DNA of 64,000 nt from Candidatus Aminicenantota bacterium (GCA_026393975.1 JAPKZD010000003.1:19481-83480); one strand, 5' to 3'. Positions 49,795 to 59,416 are shown, numbered from the stretch's first letter. Numbers and translations are program-made. The notes: generated by a model from the letters alone, not told the origin.

Positions 49795-51204
49795 ATGAAA
49801 AGGCGGCTCCTCATCCCCTTGTTCCTTCTTCTTCCGACCCTTCTTTTGACCAGCTGCCAATCGACGTCCTCTCCGGAACCCGGGGTCGATGTGGTCGTGA
49901 CGGTCGACGGGAGCGCCGTCCTCCGCGAGCTCGAACCCGGCCTCATCTTCGGCGCCAACCTCGGCGCCTGGGTTTCGAACACCAAGCTCGGGGCGACGAC
50001 ACAGGACCTGTTCAGGGACCTCCGGCCGTCGGTCGCCCGGTTCCCCGGCGGAAACATGTCCAACAACTACTGCTGGGTGACCCAGAAGGTCAGCGGCAAC
50101 GACCATGTCCAGTGGGAGGACTGGAGCTGGGGGATCGGCGTCGGCCAGTACATCGCCTTCCTGAAGGCCATCGGCTGCGTCCCCATGTTCTCCCTGAACC
50201 CCTTTGACCACAATATCGACGGCCAAGTCCACAGCGCGGCGTCCGAGGCGGCCGACCTGGCCCGCCTCTTCGTGGCCGAGGGTTTCGCCGGCGCCTATTA
50301 CGAAGTCGGGAACGAGAACGACGGCTCCTGGAACCCCATGCTCAGCATCAACGAGTACACCGACAGGTTCATCCTTCTGATGACGGCCGTCAAAGCGGTC
50401 GACCCGTCCGCCCGGGCCATGGGCCCGGTCGTCTCGGGCTACAACATGACCTGGATCAACGGCTTCCTGAACCGCCTGCAAAGCCTGGGCGCCCTGAACC
50501 TCCTCGACTGGGTCAGCTATCACCATTACGGCGGCTGGATCTCGAACGGCAATCAGAACGGGATCGACCTCGACGACCCGCAGGACTTCGACGGAGAATT
50601 GGAGACGATCCGCAACGCGCTGGCCGGCCGCGGGCTTTCCCGGGTCAAGATCGCCGTCACCGAGATGAACGCCGCCATCTGGGACGAAGGCTGCACCCGG
50701 GGCCAGTTCACCATCGAACAGGGTCTGTGGCTGGCCGATGCCCTGGGCGTGTCCCTCATGAAAGCCGACGCGGCCAACGTCTGGATCCATCTCCACCCGG
50801 GCGCCGACCCCCACTCCCTCATCGACGACGGCGCGACGCCGCCGCGGCCGACGAAGAACTACTGGCCCGTGGCTCTGCCCGCCCAGACGCTGTCGTCCTC
50901 CGACCCCGTGGTGCCGATCGCCGTCCTGGCGGTGACGCTCGACGTCGAACCCTCGATCGTGACCGGATACGCCGTGAGGAAAGCCGACGGAAGCCTCGGC
51001 GTGCTTCTCATCAACAAGAGCGCTGAGAGTCTCGAGGTGGCCGTGGACCTTCCGGCGTCGCCGCGGGGCGTTACGGCCAGGCGGTTGGGGCGGGAGGAGT
51101 ACGACGCGGGTTCCGGGCTGGCTCAGCTGTCGGTCCGGGTCGAGTCGCGCCGGGCGACCATCACCCTCTCGGCGACTTCCATGGCCGGCCTCGACGTCCG
51201 CTGA
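49795..51204 (+). CDS. Lipoprotein glycoside hydrolase, clan GH-A (arabinofuranosidase-like)
   Basis: 469 residues from the ATG at 49795 (AAGG 7 nt upstream; the ATG two codons earlier is too near). A lipoprotein signal with lipobox LLTSC (C21) targets it to an outer or inner membrane. The (beta/alpha)8 barrel carries the acid/base Glu in YYEVGNEND and the nucleophile Glu in AVTEMNA, typical of GH51/GH39/GH79-type retaining enzymes. A C-terminal beta-sandwich begins near residue 380. ARFPGGNMSNNYCW resembles GH51 arabinofuranosidases, but the family number is uncertain. Confidence 0.8.
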   Translation: MKRRLLIPLFLLLPTLLLTSCQSTSSPEPGVDVVVTVDGSAVLRELEPGLIFGANLGAWVSNTKLGATTQDLFRDLRPSVARFPGGNMSNNYCWVTQKVSGNDHVQWEDWSWGIGVGQYIAFLKAIGCVPMFSLNPFDHNIDGQVHSAASEAADLARLFVAEGFAGAYYEVGNENDGSWNPMLSINEYTDRFILLMTAVKAVDPSARAMGPVVSGYNMTWINGFLNRLQSLGALNLLDWVSYHHYGGWISNGNQNGIDLDDPQDFDGELETIRNALAGRGLSRVKIAVTEMNAAIWDEGCTRGQFTIEQGLWLADALGVSLMKADAANVWIHLHPGADPHSLIDDGATPPRPTKNYWPVALPAQTLSSSDPVVPIAVLAVTLDVEPSIVTGYAVRKADGSLGVLLINKSAESLEVAVDLPASPRGVTARRLGREEYDAGSGLAQLSVRVESRRATITLSATSMAGLDVR

Positions 51205-51236
51205 CGGCAGGGGATCCGCCGGCGAAGTCCCGGCCT

Positions 51237-51650
51237 TTAGAGCCTGAGCAGCCAGCGTCCGAGCAGGGTGCCGGCCAGGGAAACCAACCCTCCGAGCGTA
51301 GCGCCCCAGACAAGATCCACGACAGTCACGATTATCGGCCAATCTTTCAGGGTGGCTAGGTTGCTCAGGTCGTAGGTGGCGTAAGAGATCAATCCGAAAA
51401 GCGCCCCCAGGAGGAGCGCCTTGAGCGGTTCGCCCTGCGCGAGGGCCGGCCGGATGACGAAGATGAGCAGTCCGACGATGAACACCAGGTAGAAAAGTAG
51501 GGCCGCGGCCCAGTTGACCTTGGGGCTGAGCATCGTCCCGAGGTGCTTGCGGTAGAAGCCCTTGGCTACGACGCCGAGCCAGATCATGTCGATGACGAAA
51601 AAGACGGCCAGCGTGATGAGATACAGTGTGACCGCTTGCTTGAACGTCAT
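51237..51650 (-). CDS. DUF2177-family membrane protein
   Basis: 137 residues from the ATG at 51650 (AGGAGG 4 nt upstream), which overlaps the peptidase stop as ATGA. Four TM helices and the family pattern FFVIDMIWLGVVAKGFYRKHLG, LISYATYDLSNLATLKDWP and VDLVWGATLGG. DUF2177 proteins are inner-membrane proteins of unknown function. Translational coupling to the S9 peptidase is noteworthy but unexplained. Confidence 0.9.
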   Translation of the reverse strand: MTFKQAVTLYLITLAVFFVIDMIWLGVVAKGFYRKHLGTMLSPKVNWAAALLFYLVFIVGLLIFVIRPALAQGEPLKALLLGALFGLISYATYDLSNLATLKDWPIIVTVVDLVWGATLGGLVSLAGTLLGRWLLRL

Positions 51651-54600
51651 TTCGCCTCCTTCTTCTCCTCTTTCTTTTCTTCTTTTTTCTCTTCCTTGGC
51701 TTCCGGCGCCTTGTAGAGCGGCGTCACGTCGCGCTGGCCGCGCTCGAGGTAGGGCACACCCTTCTCCATCCATTCCGGCCGCGGCTTGCCCAGCAGAAAG
51801 TGGTCGAAGAACTCGTCCTGGTGGACGGTCCAGTGCTTCTGGTTCTCCCGCTCGCGGAGGCCGTGCTTCTCGCCGTTGTAGTTGAACATGTAGGCCTCCT
51901 TGCCGAGCCGGCGGAGGGCGGAGAAGAACTCGATGCCCTGGTACCAGGGCACGGCGTCGTCATCGTCGTTGTGGATCGAGAGATAGGGCGTCTTGACCCG
52001 TTCGACCCAGAAGATGGGCGAGTTCTCGATGAACTGGAGGGTCCGCGACCAGAGCGGCGCGCCGATGCGGCTCTGGGTCTTTTCGTACTGGAAGGCCCGG
52101 GACATGCCCGTGCCCCAGCGGATGCCGCCGTAGGCGCTGGTCATGTTCGAGACCGATGCGCCGGCCTGGACGGCGGCGAACATGTCCGTCTGGGTGACGA
52201 GGTAGGTGATCTGGTAGCCGCCCCAGCTGTGGCCCTGGATGCCGACCCGTTTGGGGTCGATGAAGCCCATGCCGAGGACCTTGTTGACGGCCGGGATGAC
52301 GCACTTGAGAGCGCTCGAGCCCGGGTAGCCGACCTCGTAGATGATGTCCGGCATGAGGATGACGTAGCCGTTGCTGATATAGCGGGTGAAGTTGATGCTC
52401 GTGCCGGGAGAGGGCGGGTAGTAGCGGTGGAGGCCCGAGGCCAGGGTTTCGTAGATGTAGACCATGAGCGGGTACTTCTTGGCCGGGTCGAAATCCTCGG
52501 GCTTGATCAGGACGGCCGGGAGCGGGACGCCGTCGGCGTTGGTATATTCGATGAGCTCCGCCCGGCCCCAGTTGTACTCGGATTGCTGCGGATTGGCCTG
52601 GCTGACTTTCCGGGCAGACGAGAAGTCGGGGCCGCTCACCCAGAGGTCGGGGAACTCCTCGAAGCGCTGCTGGGTGAATACGAAGACGTCGGCGTCCTTG
52701 GACTTCTGCAGGCCGCCGAAGAGCTTGTCCATCATGACGACCTTGACCGGGTCGGCGGTCGGCGCGGCCAGGTCGACACGGTAGGCGCCGGAGGCCCGGG
52801 TTCTCTCGTTCGAAGTCTGAAGGGCGAGAGGCCCGCTCGCCGGGATGGTCGTTTTCTCCGGGTCGAGGCGGCTGTAGCGGAAGACGAGCTTGTCGCGGCG
52901 GCCGACGCCGTTCGTGATCATCCGGCTTTTGGCGCCGTCCGGAGAGATCTCCCAGATGTCGTAGCGGTCGTAGACAAGCAGGGACTTGTCGCCGTCGGTC
53001 CAGCCAGCCGTTCCGTAGGGACCCGGCTCGCTCGGGGAGTCCCAGACCTCCTGATCAAAGCGGACGCCGAGCTTTCCGGTCAGGTTGAAGGTCTTGGCGT
53101 CGGCGATCCGGTAGGTGGTCCAGGCGTTGTCCGAGTCGTTGAAATAGAAGAGCCAGGCGCCGCCCGGGGAAAGGCGGGCGCCGTTGGGGGTTTTTTCAAG
53201 GACTTTTTTTCTCGAGCCGTCGTTGACGTTGACGACGTAGATGTCCTCGTAACTCTGGTCCCAGGAGACGAGTTGGCGATAGGCGAGGCCTGCCGAGCCG
53301 AGGGCCACCTTGGCGTCCTCGGCGAGCGTAATGTCGGGGATGTCCGCAGTGGCCAGCGGAACGAACTTCTTCTCTTTCGGACCGAGGTGCATGACGCACA
53401 TCAGCGTCCGCTTCTTGTCATCGTCGGCCTGGGCCTTCTGCATCGGCTGGAGGTAAGGGTCTTTCCAGTTCCAGATGTCGACCTTGATAGGCTCAGGTGT
53501 GTCCTTGGGCTCGGGCTTGGGGGCGGTGGCGATGCCGAAGAAGAGCCTCTCGCCGTCCTTGGAGAACTGGGGCTTGCCGTTCTCGCTGACGGCCATGCCT
53601 GCGGGGAAGCCCTTGGCCCCGGCGGGGACGAGCTCTGTCGCCCCAGCGGCGGGGGCTAGTTTGTTCGCTGCAGGGACCAGCTCGATAGCCCCGGTGGCGG
53701 CTAAGGGTTTGGCCACCGGGACCCAATGGTAGAGCTTGGATGCCGATTTTTCGGACTTGTAGTCGTCGCGGTCGCTGGTGAAAGCGAGCTGGGCCCCCTT
53801 CTCGTCGAAGGTCAGGTTCTTGTAATTGCCGAGGCCTTTGAGCAGGGCGACGGTCTTGCCCGTCGCCGCTTCCCAGGCGAAGGCGCCGTCGTTCTCAGGG
53901 GTCTTGGAGGAGACGCCGTAGGCCAGCCAGGTTCCCGGCTTGTTCCAGACGTAGTCGACGACTTCGGCGACCTTGGTCTCTTTGCCGGAGGCGAGCTCGC
54001 GGACGACGAAGTCGGTGCCGGGCTCCTTTTTCTTTTCTTCTTTTTTCGGCTCTTCGGTCTTGGATTCTTCCTTTTTAGCCCCCGGTTTGACCGCAGGTTC
54101 TTTCTTGACCTCGGGTTCTTTCTTGGCCTCTTCCTTCTTCGCCTCGTCCTTCTTTTCATCCGGTTTCTTCAACGGCGGTTCCAGGAGGTAGGCGACGAAG
54201 GCGCCGGACTCCTCGGGGACCTTGAAGCTCTTGACCAAGTCGACCGTCGTCACCTCGCCGGTGGCCAGGTTCATGATGCCCAGGCCGTTCTTGGGCTGTT
54301 CCTCCGGTTTCTTCTTGTCCTTCTTGGCCTTGTCGACATCCGCTTTGGGCGGGGCGACGGTGAAGGCAACGAACTTGCCGTCCACGGTCAGGACGGGCTG
54401 TCTGCCGCGGGCGGCGCGGTATTCCTTGTTCGTCTTGAGGTTCAGGGCGACGAGCTCGCCGTCCCCGTCCTGGGGGACGAGGGCATAGACGAGCCATTGG
54501 CCGTCGCGCGAAAGCTGTGTCCCCTGGATCGACCGCCAGCCGTTGTAAGCGTCGTAGCTGACGGGCTTTTTCGTCCCGGCAGCGGGCAAACTAGCCTCCG

Positions 54601-54721
54601 CCGCCGGGGCGACAGAGCTCGTCCCCGCGGCCGTACCGTTCGCTGTCGCGATGGCGAGCGGCAGGACAAGGATGACGAGGATAATGATCCTCAAGAGAGA
54701 GAGTCCGGGTCTTTTTGCCAT
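51647..54721 (-). CDS. Secreted S9-family prolyl oligopeptidase-type peptidase
   Basis: 1024 residues from the ATG at 54721 (GAGG SD, 5 nt). Signal peptide (about 1-28), a beta-propeller region (about 60-720) and an alpha/beta-hydrolase catalytic domain with GHSWGGY (Ser), the Asp region HNDDDDAVPW and His in GEKHGLRER. It is longer than usual because of inserted low-complexity blocks: a Lys/Glu-rich tract (about 190-240), an Ala/Pro-rich 54-bp repeat in two opposite orientations (near residues 32-50 and 350-370), and a KEEKKEEKKE tail. Likely periplasmic or surface peptidase for peptide scavenging. First gene of an operon with DUF2177. Confidence 0.93.
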   Translation of the reverse strand: MAKRPGLSLLRIIILVILVLPLAIATANGTAAGTSSVAPAAEASLPAAGTKKPVSYDAYNGWRSIQGTQLSRDGQWLVYALVPQDGDGELVALNLKTNKEYRAARGRQPVLTVDGKFVAFTVAPPKADVDKAKKDKKKPEEQPKNGLGIMNLATGEVTTVDLVKSFKVPEESGAFVAYLLEPPLKKPDEKKDEAKKEEAKKEPEVKKEPAVKPGAKKEESKTEEPKKEEKKKEPGTDFVVRELASGKETKVAEVVDYVWNKPGTWLAYGVSSKTPENDGAFAWEAATGKTVALLKGLGNYKNLTFDEKGAQLAFTSDRDDYKSEKSASKLYHWVPVAKPLAATGAIELVPAANKLAPAAGATELVPAGAKGFPAGMAVSENGKPQFSKDGERLFFGIATAPKPEPKDTPEPIKVDIWNWKDPYLQPMQKAQADDDKKRTLMCVMHLGPKEKKFVPLATADIPDITLAEDAKVALGSAGLAYRQLVSWDQSYEDIYVVNVNDGSRKKVLEKTPNGARLSPGGAWLFYFNDSDNAWTTYRIADAKTFNLTGKLGVRFDQEVWDSPSEPGPYGTAGWTDGDKSLLVYDRYDIWEISPDGAKSRMITNGVGRRDKLVFRYSRLDPEKTTIPASGPLALQTSNERTRASGAYRVDLAAPTADPVKVVMMDKLFGGLQKSKDADVFVFTQQRFEEFPDLWVSGPDFSSARKVSQANPQQSEYNWGRAELIEYTNADGVPLPAVLIKPEDFDPAKKYPLMVYIYETLASGLHRYYPPSPGTSINFTRYISNGYVILMPDIIYEVGYPGSSALKCVIPAVNKVLGMGFIDPKRVGIQGHSWGGYQITYLVTQTDMFAAVQAGASVSNMTSAYGGIRWGTGMSRAFQYEKTQSRIGAPLWSRTLQFIENSPIFWVERVKTPYLSIHNDDDDAVPWYQGIEFFSALRRLGKEAYMFNYNGEKHGLRERENQKHWTVHQDEFFDHFLLGKPRPEWMEKGVPYLERGQRDVTPLYKAPEAKEEKKEEKKEEKKEAK
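53624..53677 (+). repeat. 54-bp coding repeat, orientation 1
   Basis: Matches the reverse complement of 54573-54626 at 49 of 54 positions. In the peptidase frame it reads as VPAANKLAPAAGATELVP. A diverged second unit (about 53670-53715) follows in tandem. Core is GAGCTCTGTCGCCCC and GGCTAGTTTG. Confidence 0.8.
54573..54626 (-). repeat. 54-bp coding repeat, orientation 2
   Basis: Opposite-orientation copy in the same gene, just after the signal peptide, translated there as GTSSVAPAAEASLPAAGT. The same DNA is therefore read in both directions in one protein, keeping an open frame and an Ala/Pro-rich flexible product each time. Confidence 0.8.
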
Positions 54722-54765
54722 GGGGCCTCCTCGGGCAAGGTGGGGTGGGCGAAGCATGAGACGTG

Positions 54766-54794
54766 AATATATCAGCGCTGCTCCAGGCCGTCAA
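54766..54794 (-). promoter_or_regulatory. Promoter of the S9 peptidase-DUF2177 operon
   Basis: On the minus strand TTGACG (54794-54789), 17 nt, TATATT (54771-54766); the start near 54759 gives a 38-nt leader. Confidence 0.6.
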
Positions 54795-54842
54795 TCCGGG
54801 CCCGCGGGCATCATTCGGGCGAGCTCGTGCGTTCCGTCCCCC

Positions 54843-56597
54843 TCACCCCGTGAAATAGAGGTAAGCGGTGAGGATCAGGGCCAGGACGATGCCGGAGGTG
54901 ATGATGTCCGTCGCCGTCCAGCTGGCCCGCGACTCCTTCCGGTGCTCGGCCGTGACCGTGCCGTAGGTCAGCCCGCTGATCTTCTCGTAGGACGGTGGCG
55001 CGGTCAGGTAGCTGACGACGATCATGACGACGACACTGACGAGGAAGATGATCAAACTGTAGTATTGGAAAAAGATATGGTTGACGATCCACAGGAACGA
55101 GCCCTTGGCGTAGGAGAACCCGCTGATGAGCTTGACCGGCGTGTCGACGGCCAGCCGGAAGAGCCCGAGGGCGAAGCCCGTGCCGAGCGCGGCCAGGCAG
55201 CCTTTGGCGTTCAGCCGCTTCATGAAGACGCCGAAGAAAAAGACGACGAAGATGGGCGGAGCGAGGTAGGACTGGACGCCCTGTAGGTAATCGTAGAGGC
55301 CGCGGCCGCCGCGGATGACGGGGATCCAGAGCAGCCCGATGAGGACCATGACGCCCGTGGCCACGCGTCCGACCCAGACGAGCCGTTCCTGTGTCACCTT
55401 CGGCCGCAGGCGCTGGTAGAAATCCATGGTGAAGAGGGTCGAGGCGGCGTTGAAGGCGCCGGCGAGCGAGCTCATGAGCGCGGCCAGCAATCCGGCCACG
55501 ACCATGCCGCGGACGCCGACCGGCAGGATGTTGGCCACAAGCATAGGGAAGGCCTTCTGGGCATTGGCCCGGATGAGCTCGGTGCCGGTCCCGAAAAGCT
55601 CCTTGTGGAGGGCCTGGTTCTGGCCGCTCTTGGCCAGGGCGAAGGCGATCATGCCGGGGATGATGAAGAGAAAGACGGGCAGGAGCTTGAAGAAGCCCGC
55701 GGCGATGGAGCCTCGCCGGGCTTGGCGTTCGTTGGGAGCGCCAAGCACGCGTTGGACGATGTACTGGTCGGTGCACCAGTACCACAGGCCGATGATGGGC
55801 GCGCAAAAGAGCATGCCGATCCAGGGATAGTTGTCGTTAAAGTACCAGGCCATCCGGCCGGCCTCCTGGACCGGGGCCCAGGTCCCCTGGACTCCCGCCG
55901 GGACGAGGGGCTTCCAGAGGTTGAACATCTCCGAGCCGGCGATCCTCCGGAGCTCGCCCCAGCCGCCGAGGGCCTTCAAGCCGAAGTAGGTCACCAGGGC
56001 CGAGCCGACGATGAAGATGAATGTCTGGATGGCTTCGGTGTAGGCGACGGCCTTGAGCCCGCCCATGACCGTGTAGAGCCCGGTGATGAGGATGACCAGG
56101 ATGGAGCCGATCCAGAAGCTGTCGAGGCCCATGAAATTGAGCTCGGGGAGCAGGACGCTGAAGACGACCCCGCCGGCGAAGATGCCGACGGCCATCTTGG
56201 TCAGGACGTAGGCGACGAGCGAGATGAGCGAGAGGACGGTCCGGGCCGCCGGAGAGAAGCGCCTCTCCAGGAACTCCGGCATGGTGAAGACCTTCGAGCG
56301 CATGTAGAACGGCACCATGACCCAGCCGAGGACGAGCAGACACCAAGCGTGGAGCTCGTAGTGGGCCATGGCGACTCCGTCGGTCGCGCCGGAGCCGGCC
56401 AGTCCGACGAGGTGCTCGGCCCCGATGTTCGAGGCGAAAATGGAGGCGCCGATGATGAGCCATCCGAGGTTGCGCCCGGCCAGAAAGTAGTCCGTCGAGG
56501 TCCTCTGTTTCTGGCGCATGACCTTCCAGGCCAGGCCGAGGATGATGCCGAAGTAGACGAGGATGATGATCCAGTCGAGGGGCTTGAGTACGGTCAT
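54843..56597 (-). CDS. Sodium:solute symporter (SSS, sugar-type)
   Basis: 584 residues from the ATG at 56597 (AAAGGAG 6-7 nt upstream; an ATG five codons earlier overlaps that SD and the upstream stop). Thirteen to fourteen TM helices. SGLT-like signature: TDYFLAGRNLGWLIIGASIFASNIGAEHLVG, GLYTVMGGLKAVAYTEAIQTFIF and LMSSLAGAFNAASTLFTMDFY. This branch usually moves glucose, galactose or related sugars with sodium. It follows the YncE/phosphatase gene directly, suggesting coupled hydrolysis and uptake. Confidence 0.93.
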   Translation of the reverse strand: MTVLKPLDWIIILVYFGIILGLAWKVMRQKQRTSTDYFLAGRNLGWLIIGASIFASNIGAEHLVGLAGSGATDGVAMAHYELHAWCLLVLGWVMVPFYMRSKVFTMPEFLERRFSPAARTVLSLISLVAYVLTKMAVGIFAGGVVFSVLLPELNFMGLDSFWIGSILVILITGLYTVMGGLKAVAYTEAIQTFIFIVGSALVTYFGLKALGGWGELRRIAGSEMFNLWKPLVPAGVQGTWAPVQEAGRMAWYFNDNYPWIGMLFCAPIIGLWYWCTDQYIVQRVLGAPNERQARRGSIAAGFFKLLPVFLFIIPGMIAFALAKSGQNQALHKELFGTGTELIRANAQKAFPMLVANILPVGVRGMVVAGLLAALMSSLAGAFNAASTLFTMDFYQRLRPKVTQERLVWVGRVATGVMVLIGLLWIPVIRGGRGLYDYLQGVQSYLAPPIFVVFFFGVFMKRLNAKGCLAALGTGFALGLFRLAVDTPVKLISGFSYAKGSFLWIVNHIFFQYYSLIIFLVSVVVMIVVSYLTAPPSYEKISGLTYGTVTAEHRKESRASWTATDIITSGIVLALILTAYLYFTG

Positions 56598-56608
56598 GGC
56601 GTCTCCTT

Positions 56609-59416
56609 TCAATCGTCGTCATCGCCGGGCGCCAGGGTCACAGCCCAGGCCGGGTAGGGGACGGCGCTGCCTTTCACGGCGTGCCAGAGGATGCGGTTGA
56701 GCGTGTCCTCCGGGCAGGCGTCGACCCGCTTGAAATTCAGGCGCCCTGACTGGATGGCCTGGCGGCGGAGCAGGGCGTCGGCGATCTTCTCCTCCGGCGG
56801 GTTCATCGTGTCGAGCGGGATGGCATTGGGCACGGCGTCGAACGGCGTGAGGTCCGGCGTTCCGGTGAAACAGTCGAACATCGGTGTCGCCGTGGCGTCG
56901 AACTGATTCATCGGCGGCAGGCCGAGGATCTGCTCCATCGTCCGGAGGAGGCTCGTCGTGTTATATTGCGTGCCGACGACGGCGCCCCGCTTCGTGTAGG
57001 GACTCGCGCAGTAGGCCGTCGTCCGATAGCCGCTGACGTGGTCCCAGCCATTCTGAGGGTCGTCCTCGATGCCGAAGATCACGGTCTCCTTCCAGAAGGA
57101 GCTGTGGCTGAAGGCTTCGACGATGCGGCCGAAGGCCAGGTCGTTATCGGCGACGCATGCTTCCGGCGTCGGCGAGCCCTCCGACGTCCCGCTGGTGTGG
57201 TCGTCAGGGAGGCAGACGAGGATGAGCTGGGGCATCCGTCCCTCTTTCTCCCACGCGGCGATCTGGTTCACGATGTAGCGCGCCCGCCAGGCGTCCGGGA
57301 CGTCCATGTTCCAGCCGACCGTGTCGGCCGGCGAGAAGGGGCGGACGGTCTCGATCGCCGGGCGGCTTCCGATCCTCACCTCGCCGCGGCCGTTGAGGTA
57401 TTCGTCCCAGTAATCCTTCCATTCGGGGTCGCCCTCGCGGGCCGGGTCCTTCCAGCCGCAGTTCTGCATCGTGAACTCGCCGAAGTTCCAGAGCGAAACG
57501 CCGTGCTTCAGGGCGTTGTCCCAGATGAAGCCGCTCGGCGCGTAGGCTAGGGCGTCGGTCTCGTCCGGCCCCATGCCGTCGGGGTAGCTCCGCGGCCAGC
57601 CGGCGAAGGACTTCTCGAGGTAGTCGGTCCCGAAGGCCGTGGTCGACCACTGGTGGCCGTCGGCGCTGAGGATGCCGCTGCAGTAGGTATTGTCGAGGAG
57701 GGCGAACTCGCGGACGAGCTTGTGCTGATTGGGCGTCACCTTTTCGCCGAAGATGCACAGGGCGGGGTCGCCGTTGCCCTTGCCCACGTCGCCCAGGATC
57801 TGGTCGTAGGTCCGGTTCTCCTTGATGACGTAGACGACGTGCTTGAAGACACTTGGCTCGCCGACGCGCTCCGGAACGGGCCGGGGCGGCTGGTTGAGGC
57901 GCGGCTTGCTGAGGGCTAGGGCGATCCTCTCGCGGCGGTAGTTGGCGTAGACGACGTCGGTCATTGCCCACAGTTCATTCTGTCGCGGCACGCGGAAGAT
58001 CGAGACTGAGCCGCGATACTGGTGGGAGTTGAACCCCGGGGCTCCCGTCGGCTTGTAGGGCGTGGTTTCGACGGCATGGCCCTTGATGTTGGCGACGCAG
58101 AGGGTTCCCCGGGAGGCGTTGAAGGCGAGCGCCCCCGGGTACCAGCCGACGGGAATGAGCCCCTTCAGCCGGGACTTCCGTTTGCGGGGGTCGAACTCGA
58201 TCGCCGCGACGGCGTTCTGGGTGCCGTTCCCGACATAGAGCGTCTTTCCGTCGGGGGAGAAAACGAGGGCGTTGGGGGAGGCGCCGAAGAGGTCGGCCGG
58301 GCTCGACTTGGCCCAGATGGTCTCGACGATGCCGTCGGTCGCCGTGTCGATGACGCTGAGGTTGTCGGAACCGGCGTTGGCGCAGACGACGTAGCGGCGG
58401 TCCGGCGAGAGGGCGAGAGCCGACGAGTGGAGCTGGACGAGGATCTCGGCTGACGTCGTGCCGGAGGTGAGGTCGATGACGCTGACGGAGCCCTCTCTGG
58501 CGATGTGTCTCACCGGGTCGACCCGGACTTCGGTGCCTCGTCCGGCCGGCCCGGTCAGGTCGCCCGGTTTGGGCCGGCGGCCGCCCCAGTTGCTGACGTA
58601 GGCCTTGCCGCCGGCCAGGACAACGTCGAAGGGCGCGACGCCCACCTCGAACGTCCGCAGAACCGTCCCGGTTTCCGTGTCGAGCTCGAGGAGACGGTTG
58701 GACAGGTTGCCGCAGACGTAGAGCTTCCGGCCGTCGGCCGAGAGCGCCAATCCGGCCGGGATCTCTTCCGCCCGGCGCGGAGCGTCGGCCGGAGGGAGCG
58801 GGATCGTGTGCGAAGGCGCGACTGCGCCGTCCGCGGCGACCGTGAAGATCTTGACGCTGCCGTCGACGTTGCTCATGTAGATGCGGCCGCCGTCGGGGGC
58901 GAAGACGAGGCCGGTATAGCTCAACTGGCCCTTATCGTCGGGCTGGAGGACGTTCGGGGACGGCGCCTGCGGCTGCGGCGTGCCCCGCTCCTCGGCGGGG
59001 AGGACGACGCGCTGCCTGACCGCGCCCGTGGACGGGTCGAGGATGACGAGCTCGGGTGTTTTTCCGGCGACGGCCAGGAGCTTCCCGTCGGGGGAAAGGG
59101 CCAGCGCCTGGGGCCGCAGGCCCGGGAGAGTGACTTGGATCCCGATCGGTGTCACGACCTGGTTGACGGGGACGACCGTGCGGTTGCCCGGCTTCGCCCC
59201 TACGGTTTCGACGTCCTGGATGGCGGGAAGCCCGGCCCCGGTCGGATCAGGACCGGGACTGCCGGTTTCCAGCACCGGCACTGCAAAGCCGGTGGGAAGC
59301 CCTGCCCCGGTCGGATCAGGACCGGGACTGGGGAGCCCTGCCTTGCCCGCGGAGGCGGATAAGAGGAGGAAGACGGATGCCGCGGCTGTGGCGGCGCGGA
59401 GGGTGCGGTTGGCCAT
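56609..59416 (-). CDS. YncE-like beta-propeller / alkaline-phosphatase-type phosphoesterase fusion
   Basis: 935 residues, secreted (signal peptide about 1-26). The N-terminal half is a seven-bladed YncE/YVTN-type propeller with repeats such as LALSPDGKLLAVAG, GLALSADGRKLYVCG, LALSPDRRYVVCANAGSDNLSVID and LVFSPDGKTLYVGNG. The C-terminal half is a phosphoesterase of the phospholipase C/acid phosphatase superfamily: HVVYVIKENRTYDQILGD, DNTYCSGILSADGHQW, LILVCLPDDHTSGT, FGIEDDPQNGWDHV. This architecture is known as a bifunctional YncE/alkaline phosphatase family protein. An in-frame duplicated 37-bp repeat sits after the signal peptide. Confidence 0.92.
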   Translation of the reverse strand: MANRTLRAATAAASVFLLLSASAGKAGLPSPGPDPTGAGLPTGFAVPVLETGSPGPDPTGAGLPAIQDVETVGAKPGNRTVVPVNQVVTPIGIQVTLPGLRPQALALSPDGKLLAVAGKTPELVILDPSTGAVRQRVVLPAEERGTPQPQAPSPNVLQPDDKGQLSYTGLVFAPDGGRIYMSNVDGSVKIFTVAADGAVAPSHTIPLPPADAPRRAEEIPAGLALSADGRKLYVCGNLSNRLLELDTETGTVLRTFEVGVAPFDVVLAGGKAYVSNWGGRRPKPGDLTGPAGRGTEVRVDPVRHIAREGSVSVIDLTSGTTSAEILVQLHSSALALSPDRRYVVCANAGSDNLSVIDTATDGIVETIWAKSSPADLFGASPNALVFSPDGKTLYVGNGTQNAVAAIEFDPRKRKSRLKGLIPVGWYPGALAFNASRGTLCVANIKGHAVETTPYKPTGAPGFNSHQYRGSVSIFRVPRQNELWAMTDVVYANYRRERIALALSKPRLNQPPRPVPERVGEPSVFKHVVYVIKENRTYDQILGDVGKGNGDPALCIFGEKVTPNQHKLVREFALLDNTYCSGILSADGHQWSTTAFGTDYLEKSFAGWPRSYPDGMGPDETDALAYAPSGFIWDNALKHGVSLWNFGEFTMQNCGWKDPAREGDPEWKDYWDEYLNGRGEVRIGSRPAIETVRPFSPADTVGWNMDVPDAWRARYIVNQIAAWEKEGRMPQLILVCLPDDHTSGTSEGSPTPEACVADNDLAFGRIVEAFSHSSFWKETVIFGIEDDPQNGWDHVSGYRTTAYCASPYTKRGAVVGTQYNTTSLLRTMEQILGLPPMNQFDATATPMFDCFTGTPDLTPFDAVPNAIPLDTMNPPEEKIADALLRRQAIQSGRLNFKRVDACPEDTLNRILWHAVKGSAVPYPAWAVTLAPGDDDD
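59225..59330. repeat. Duplicated 37-bp palindromic coding repeat
   Basis: Two copies (59225-59261 and 59294-59330) with one difference, 69 bp apart (23 codons, in frame). Each contains the perfect stem CCCGGTC-N7-GACCGGG. They encode SPGPDPTGAGLP twice in the linker between signal peptide and propeller of the YncE/phosphatase protein. Confidence 0.85.
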
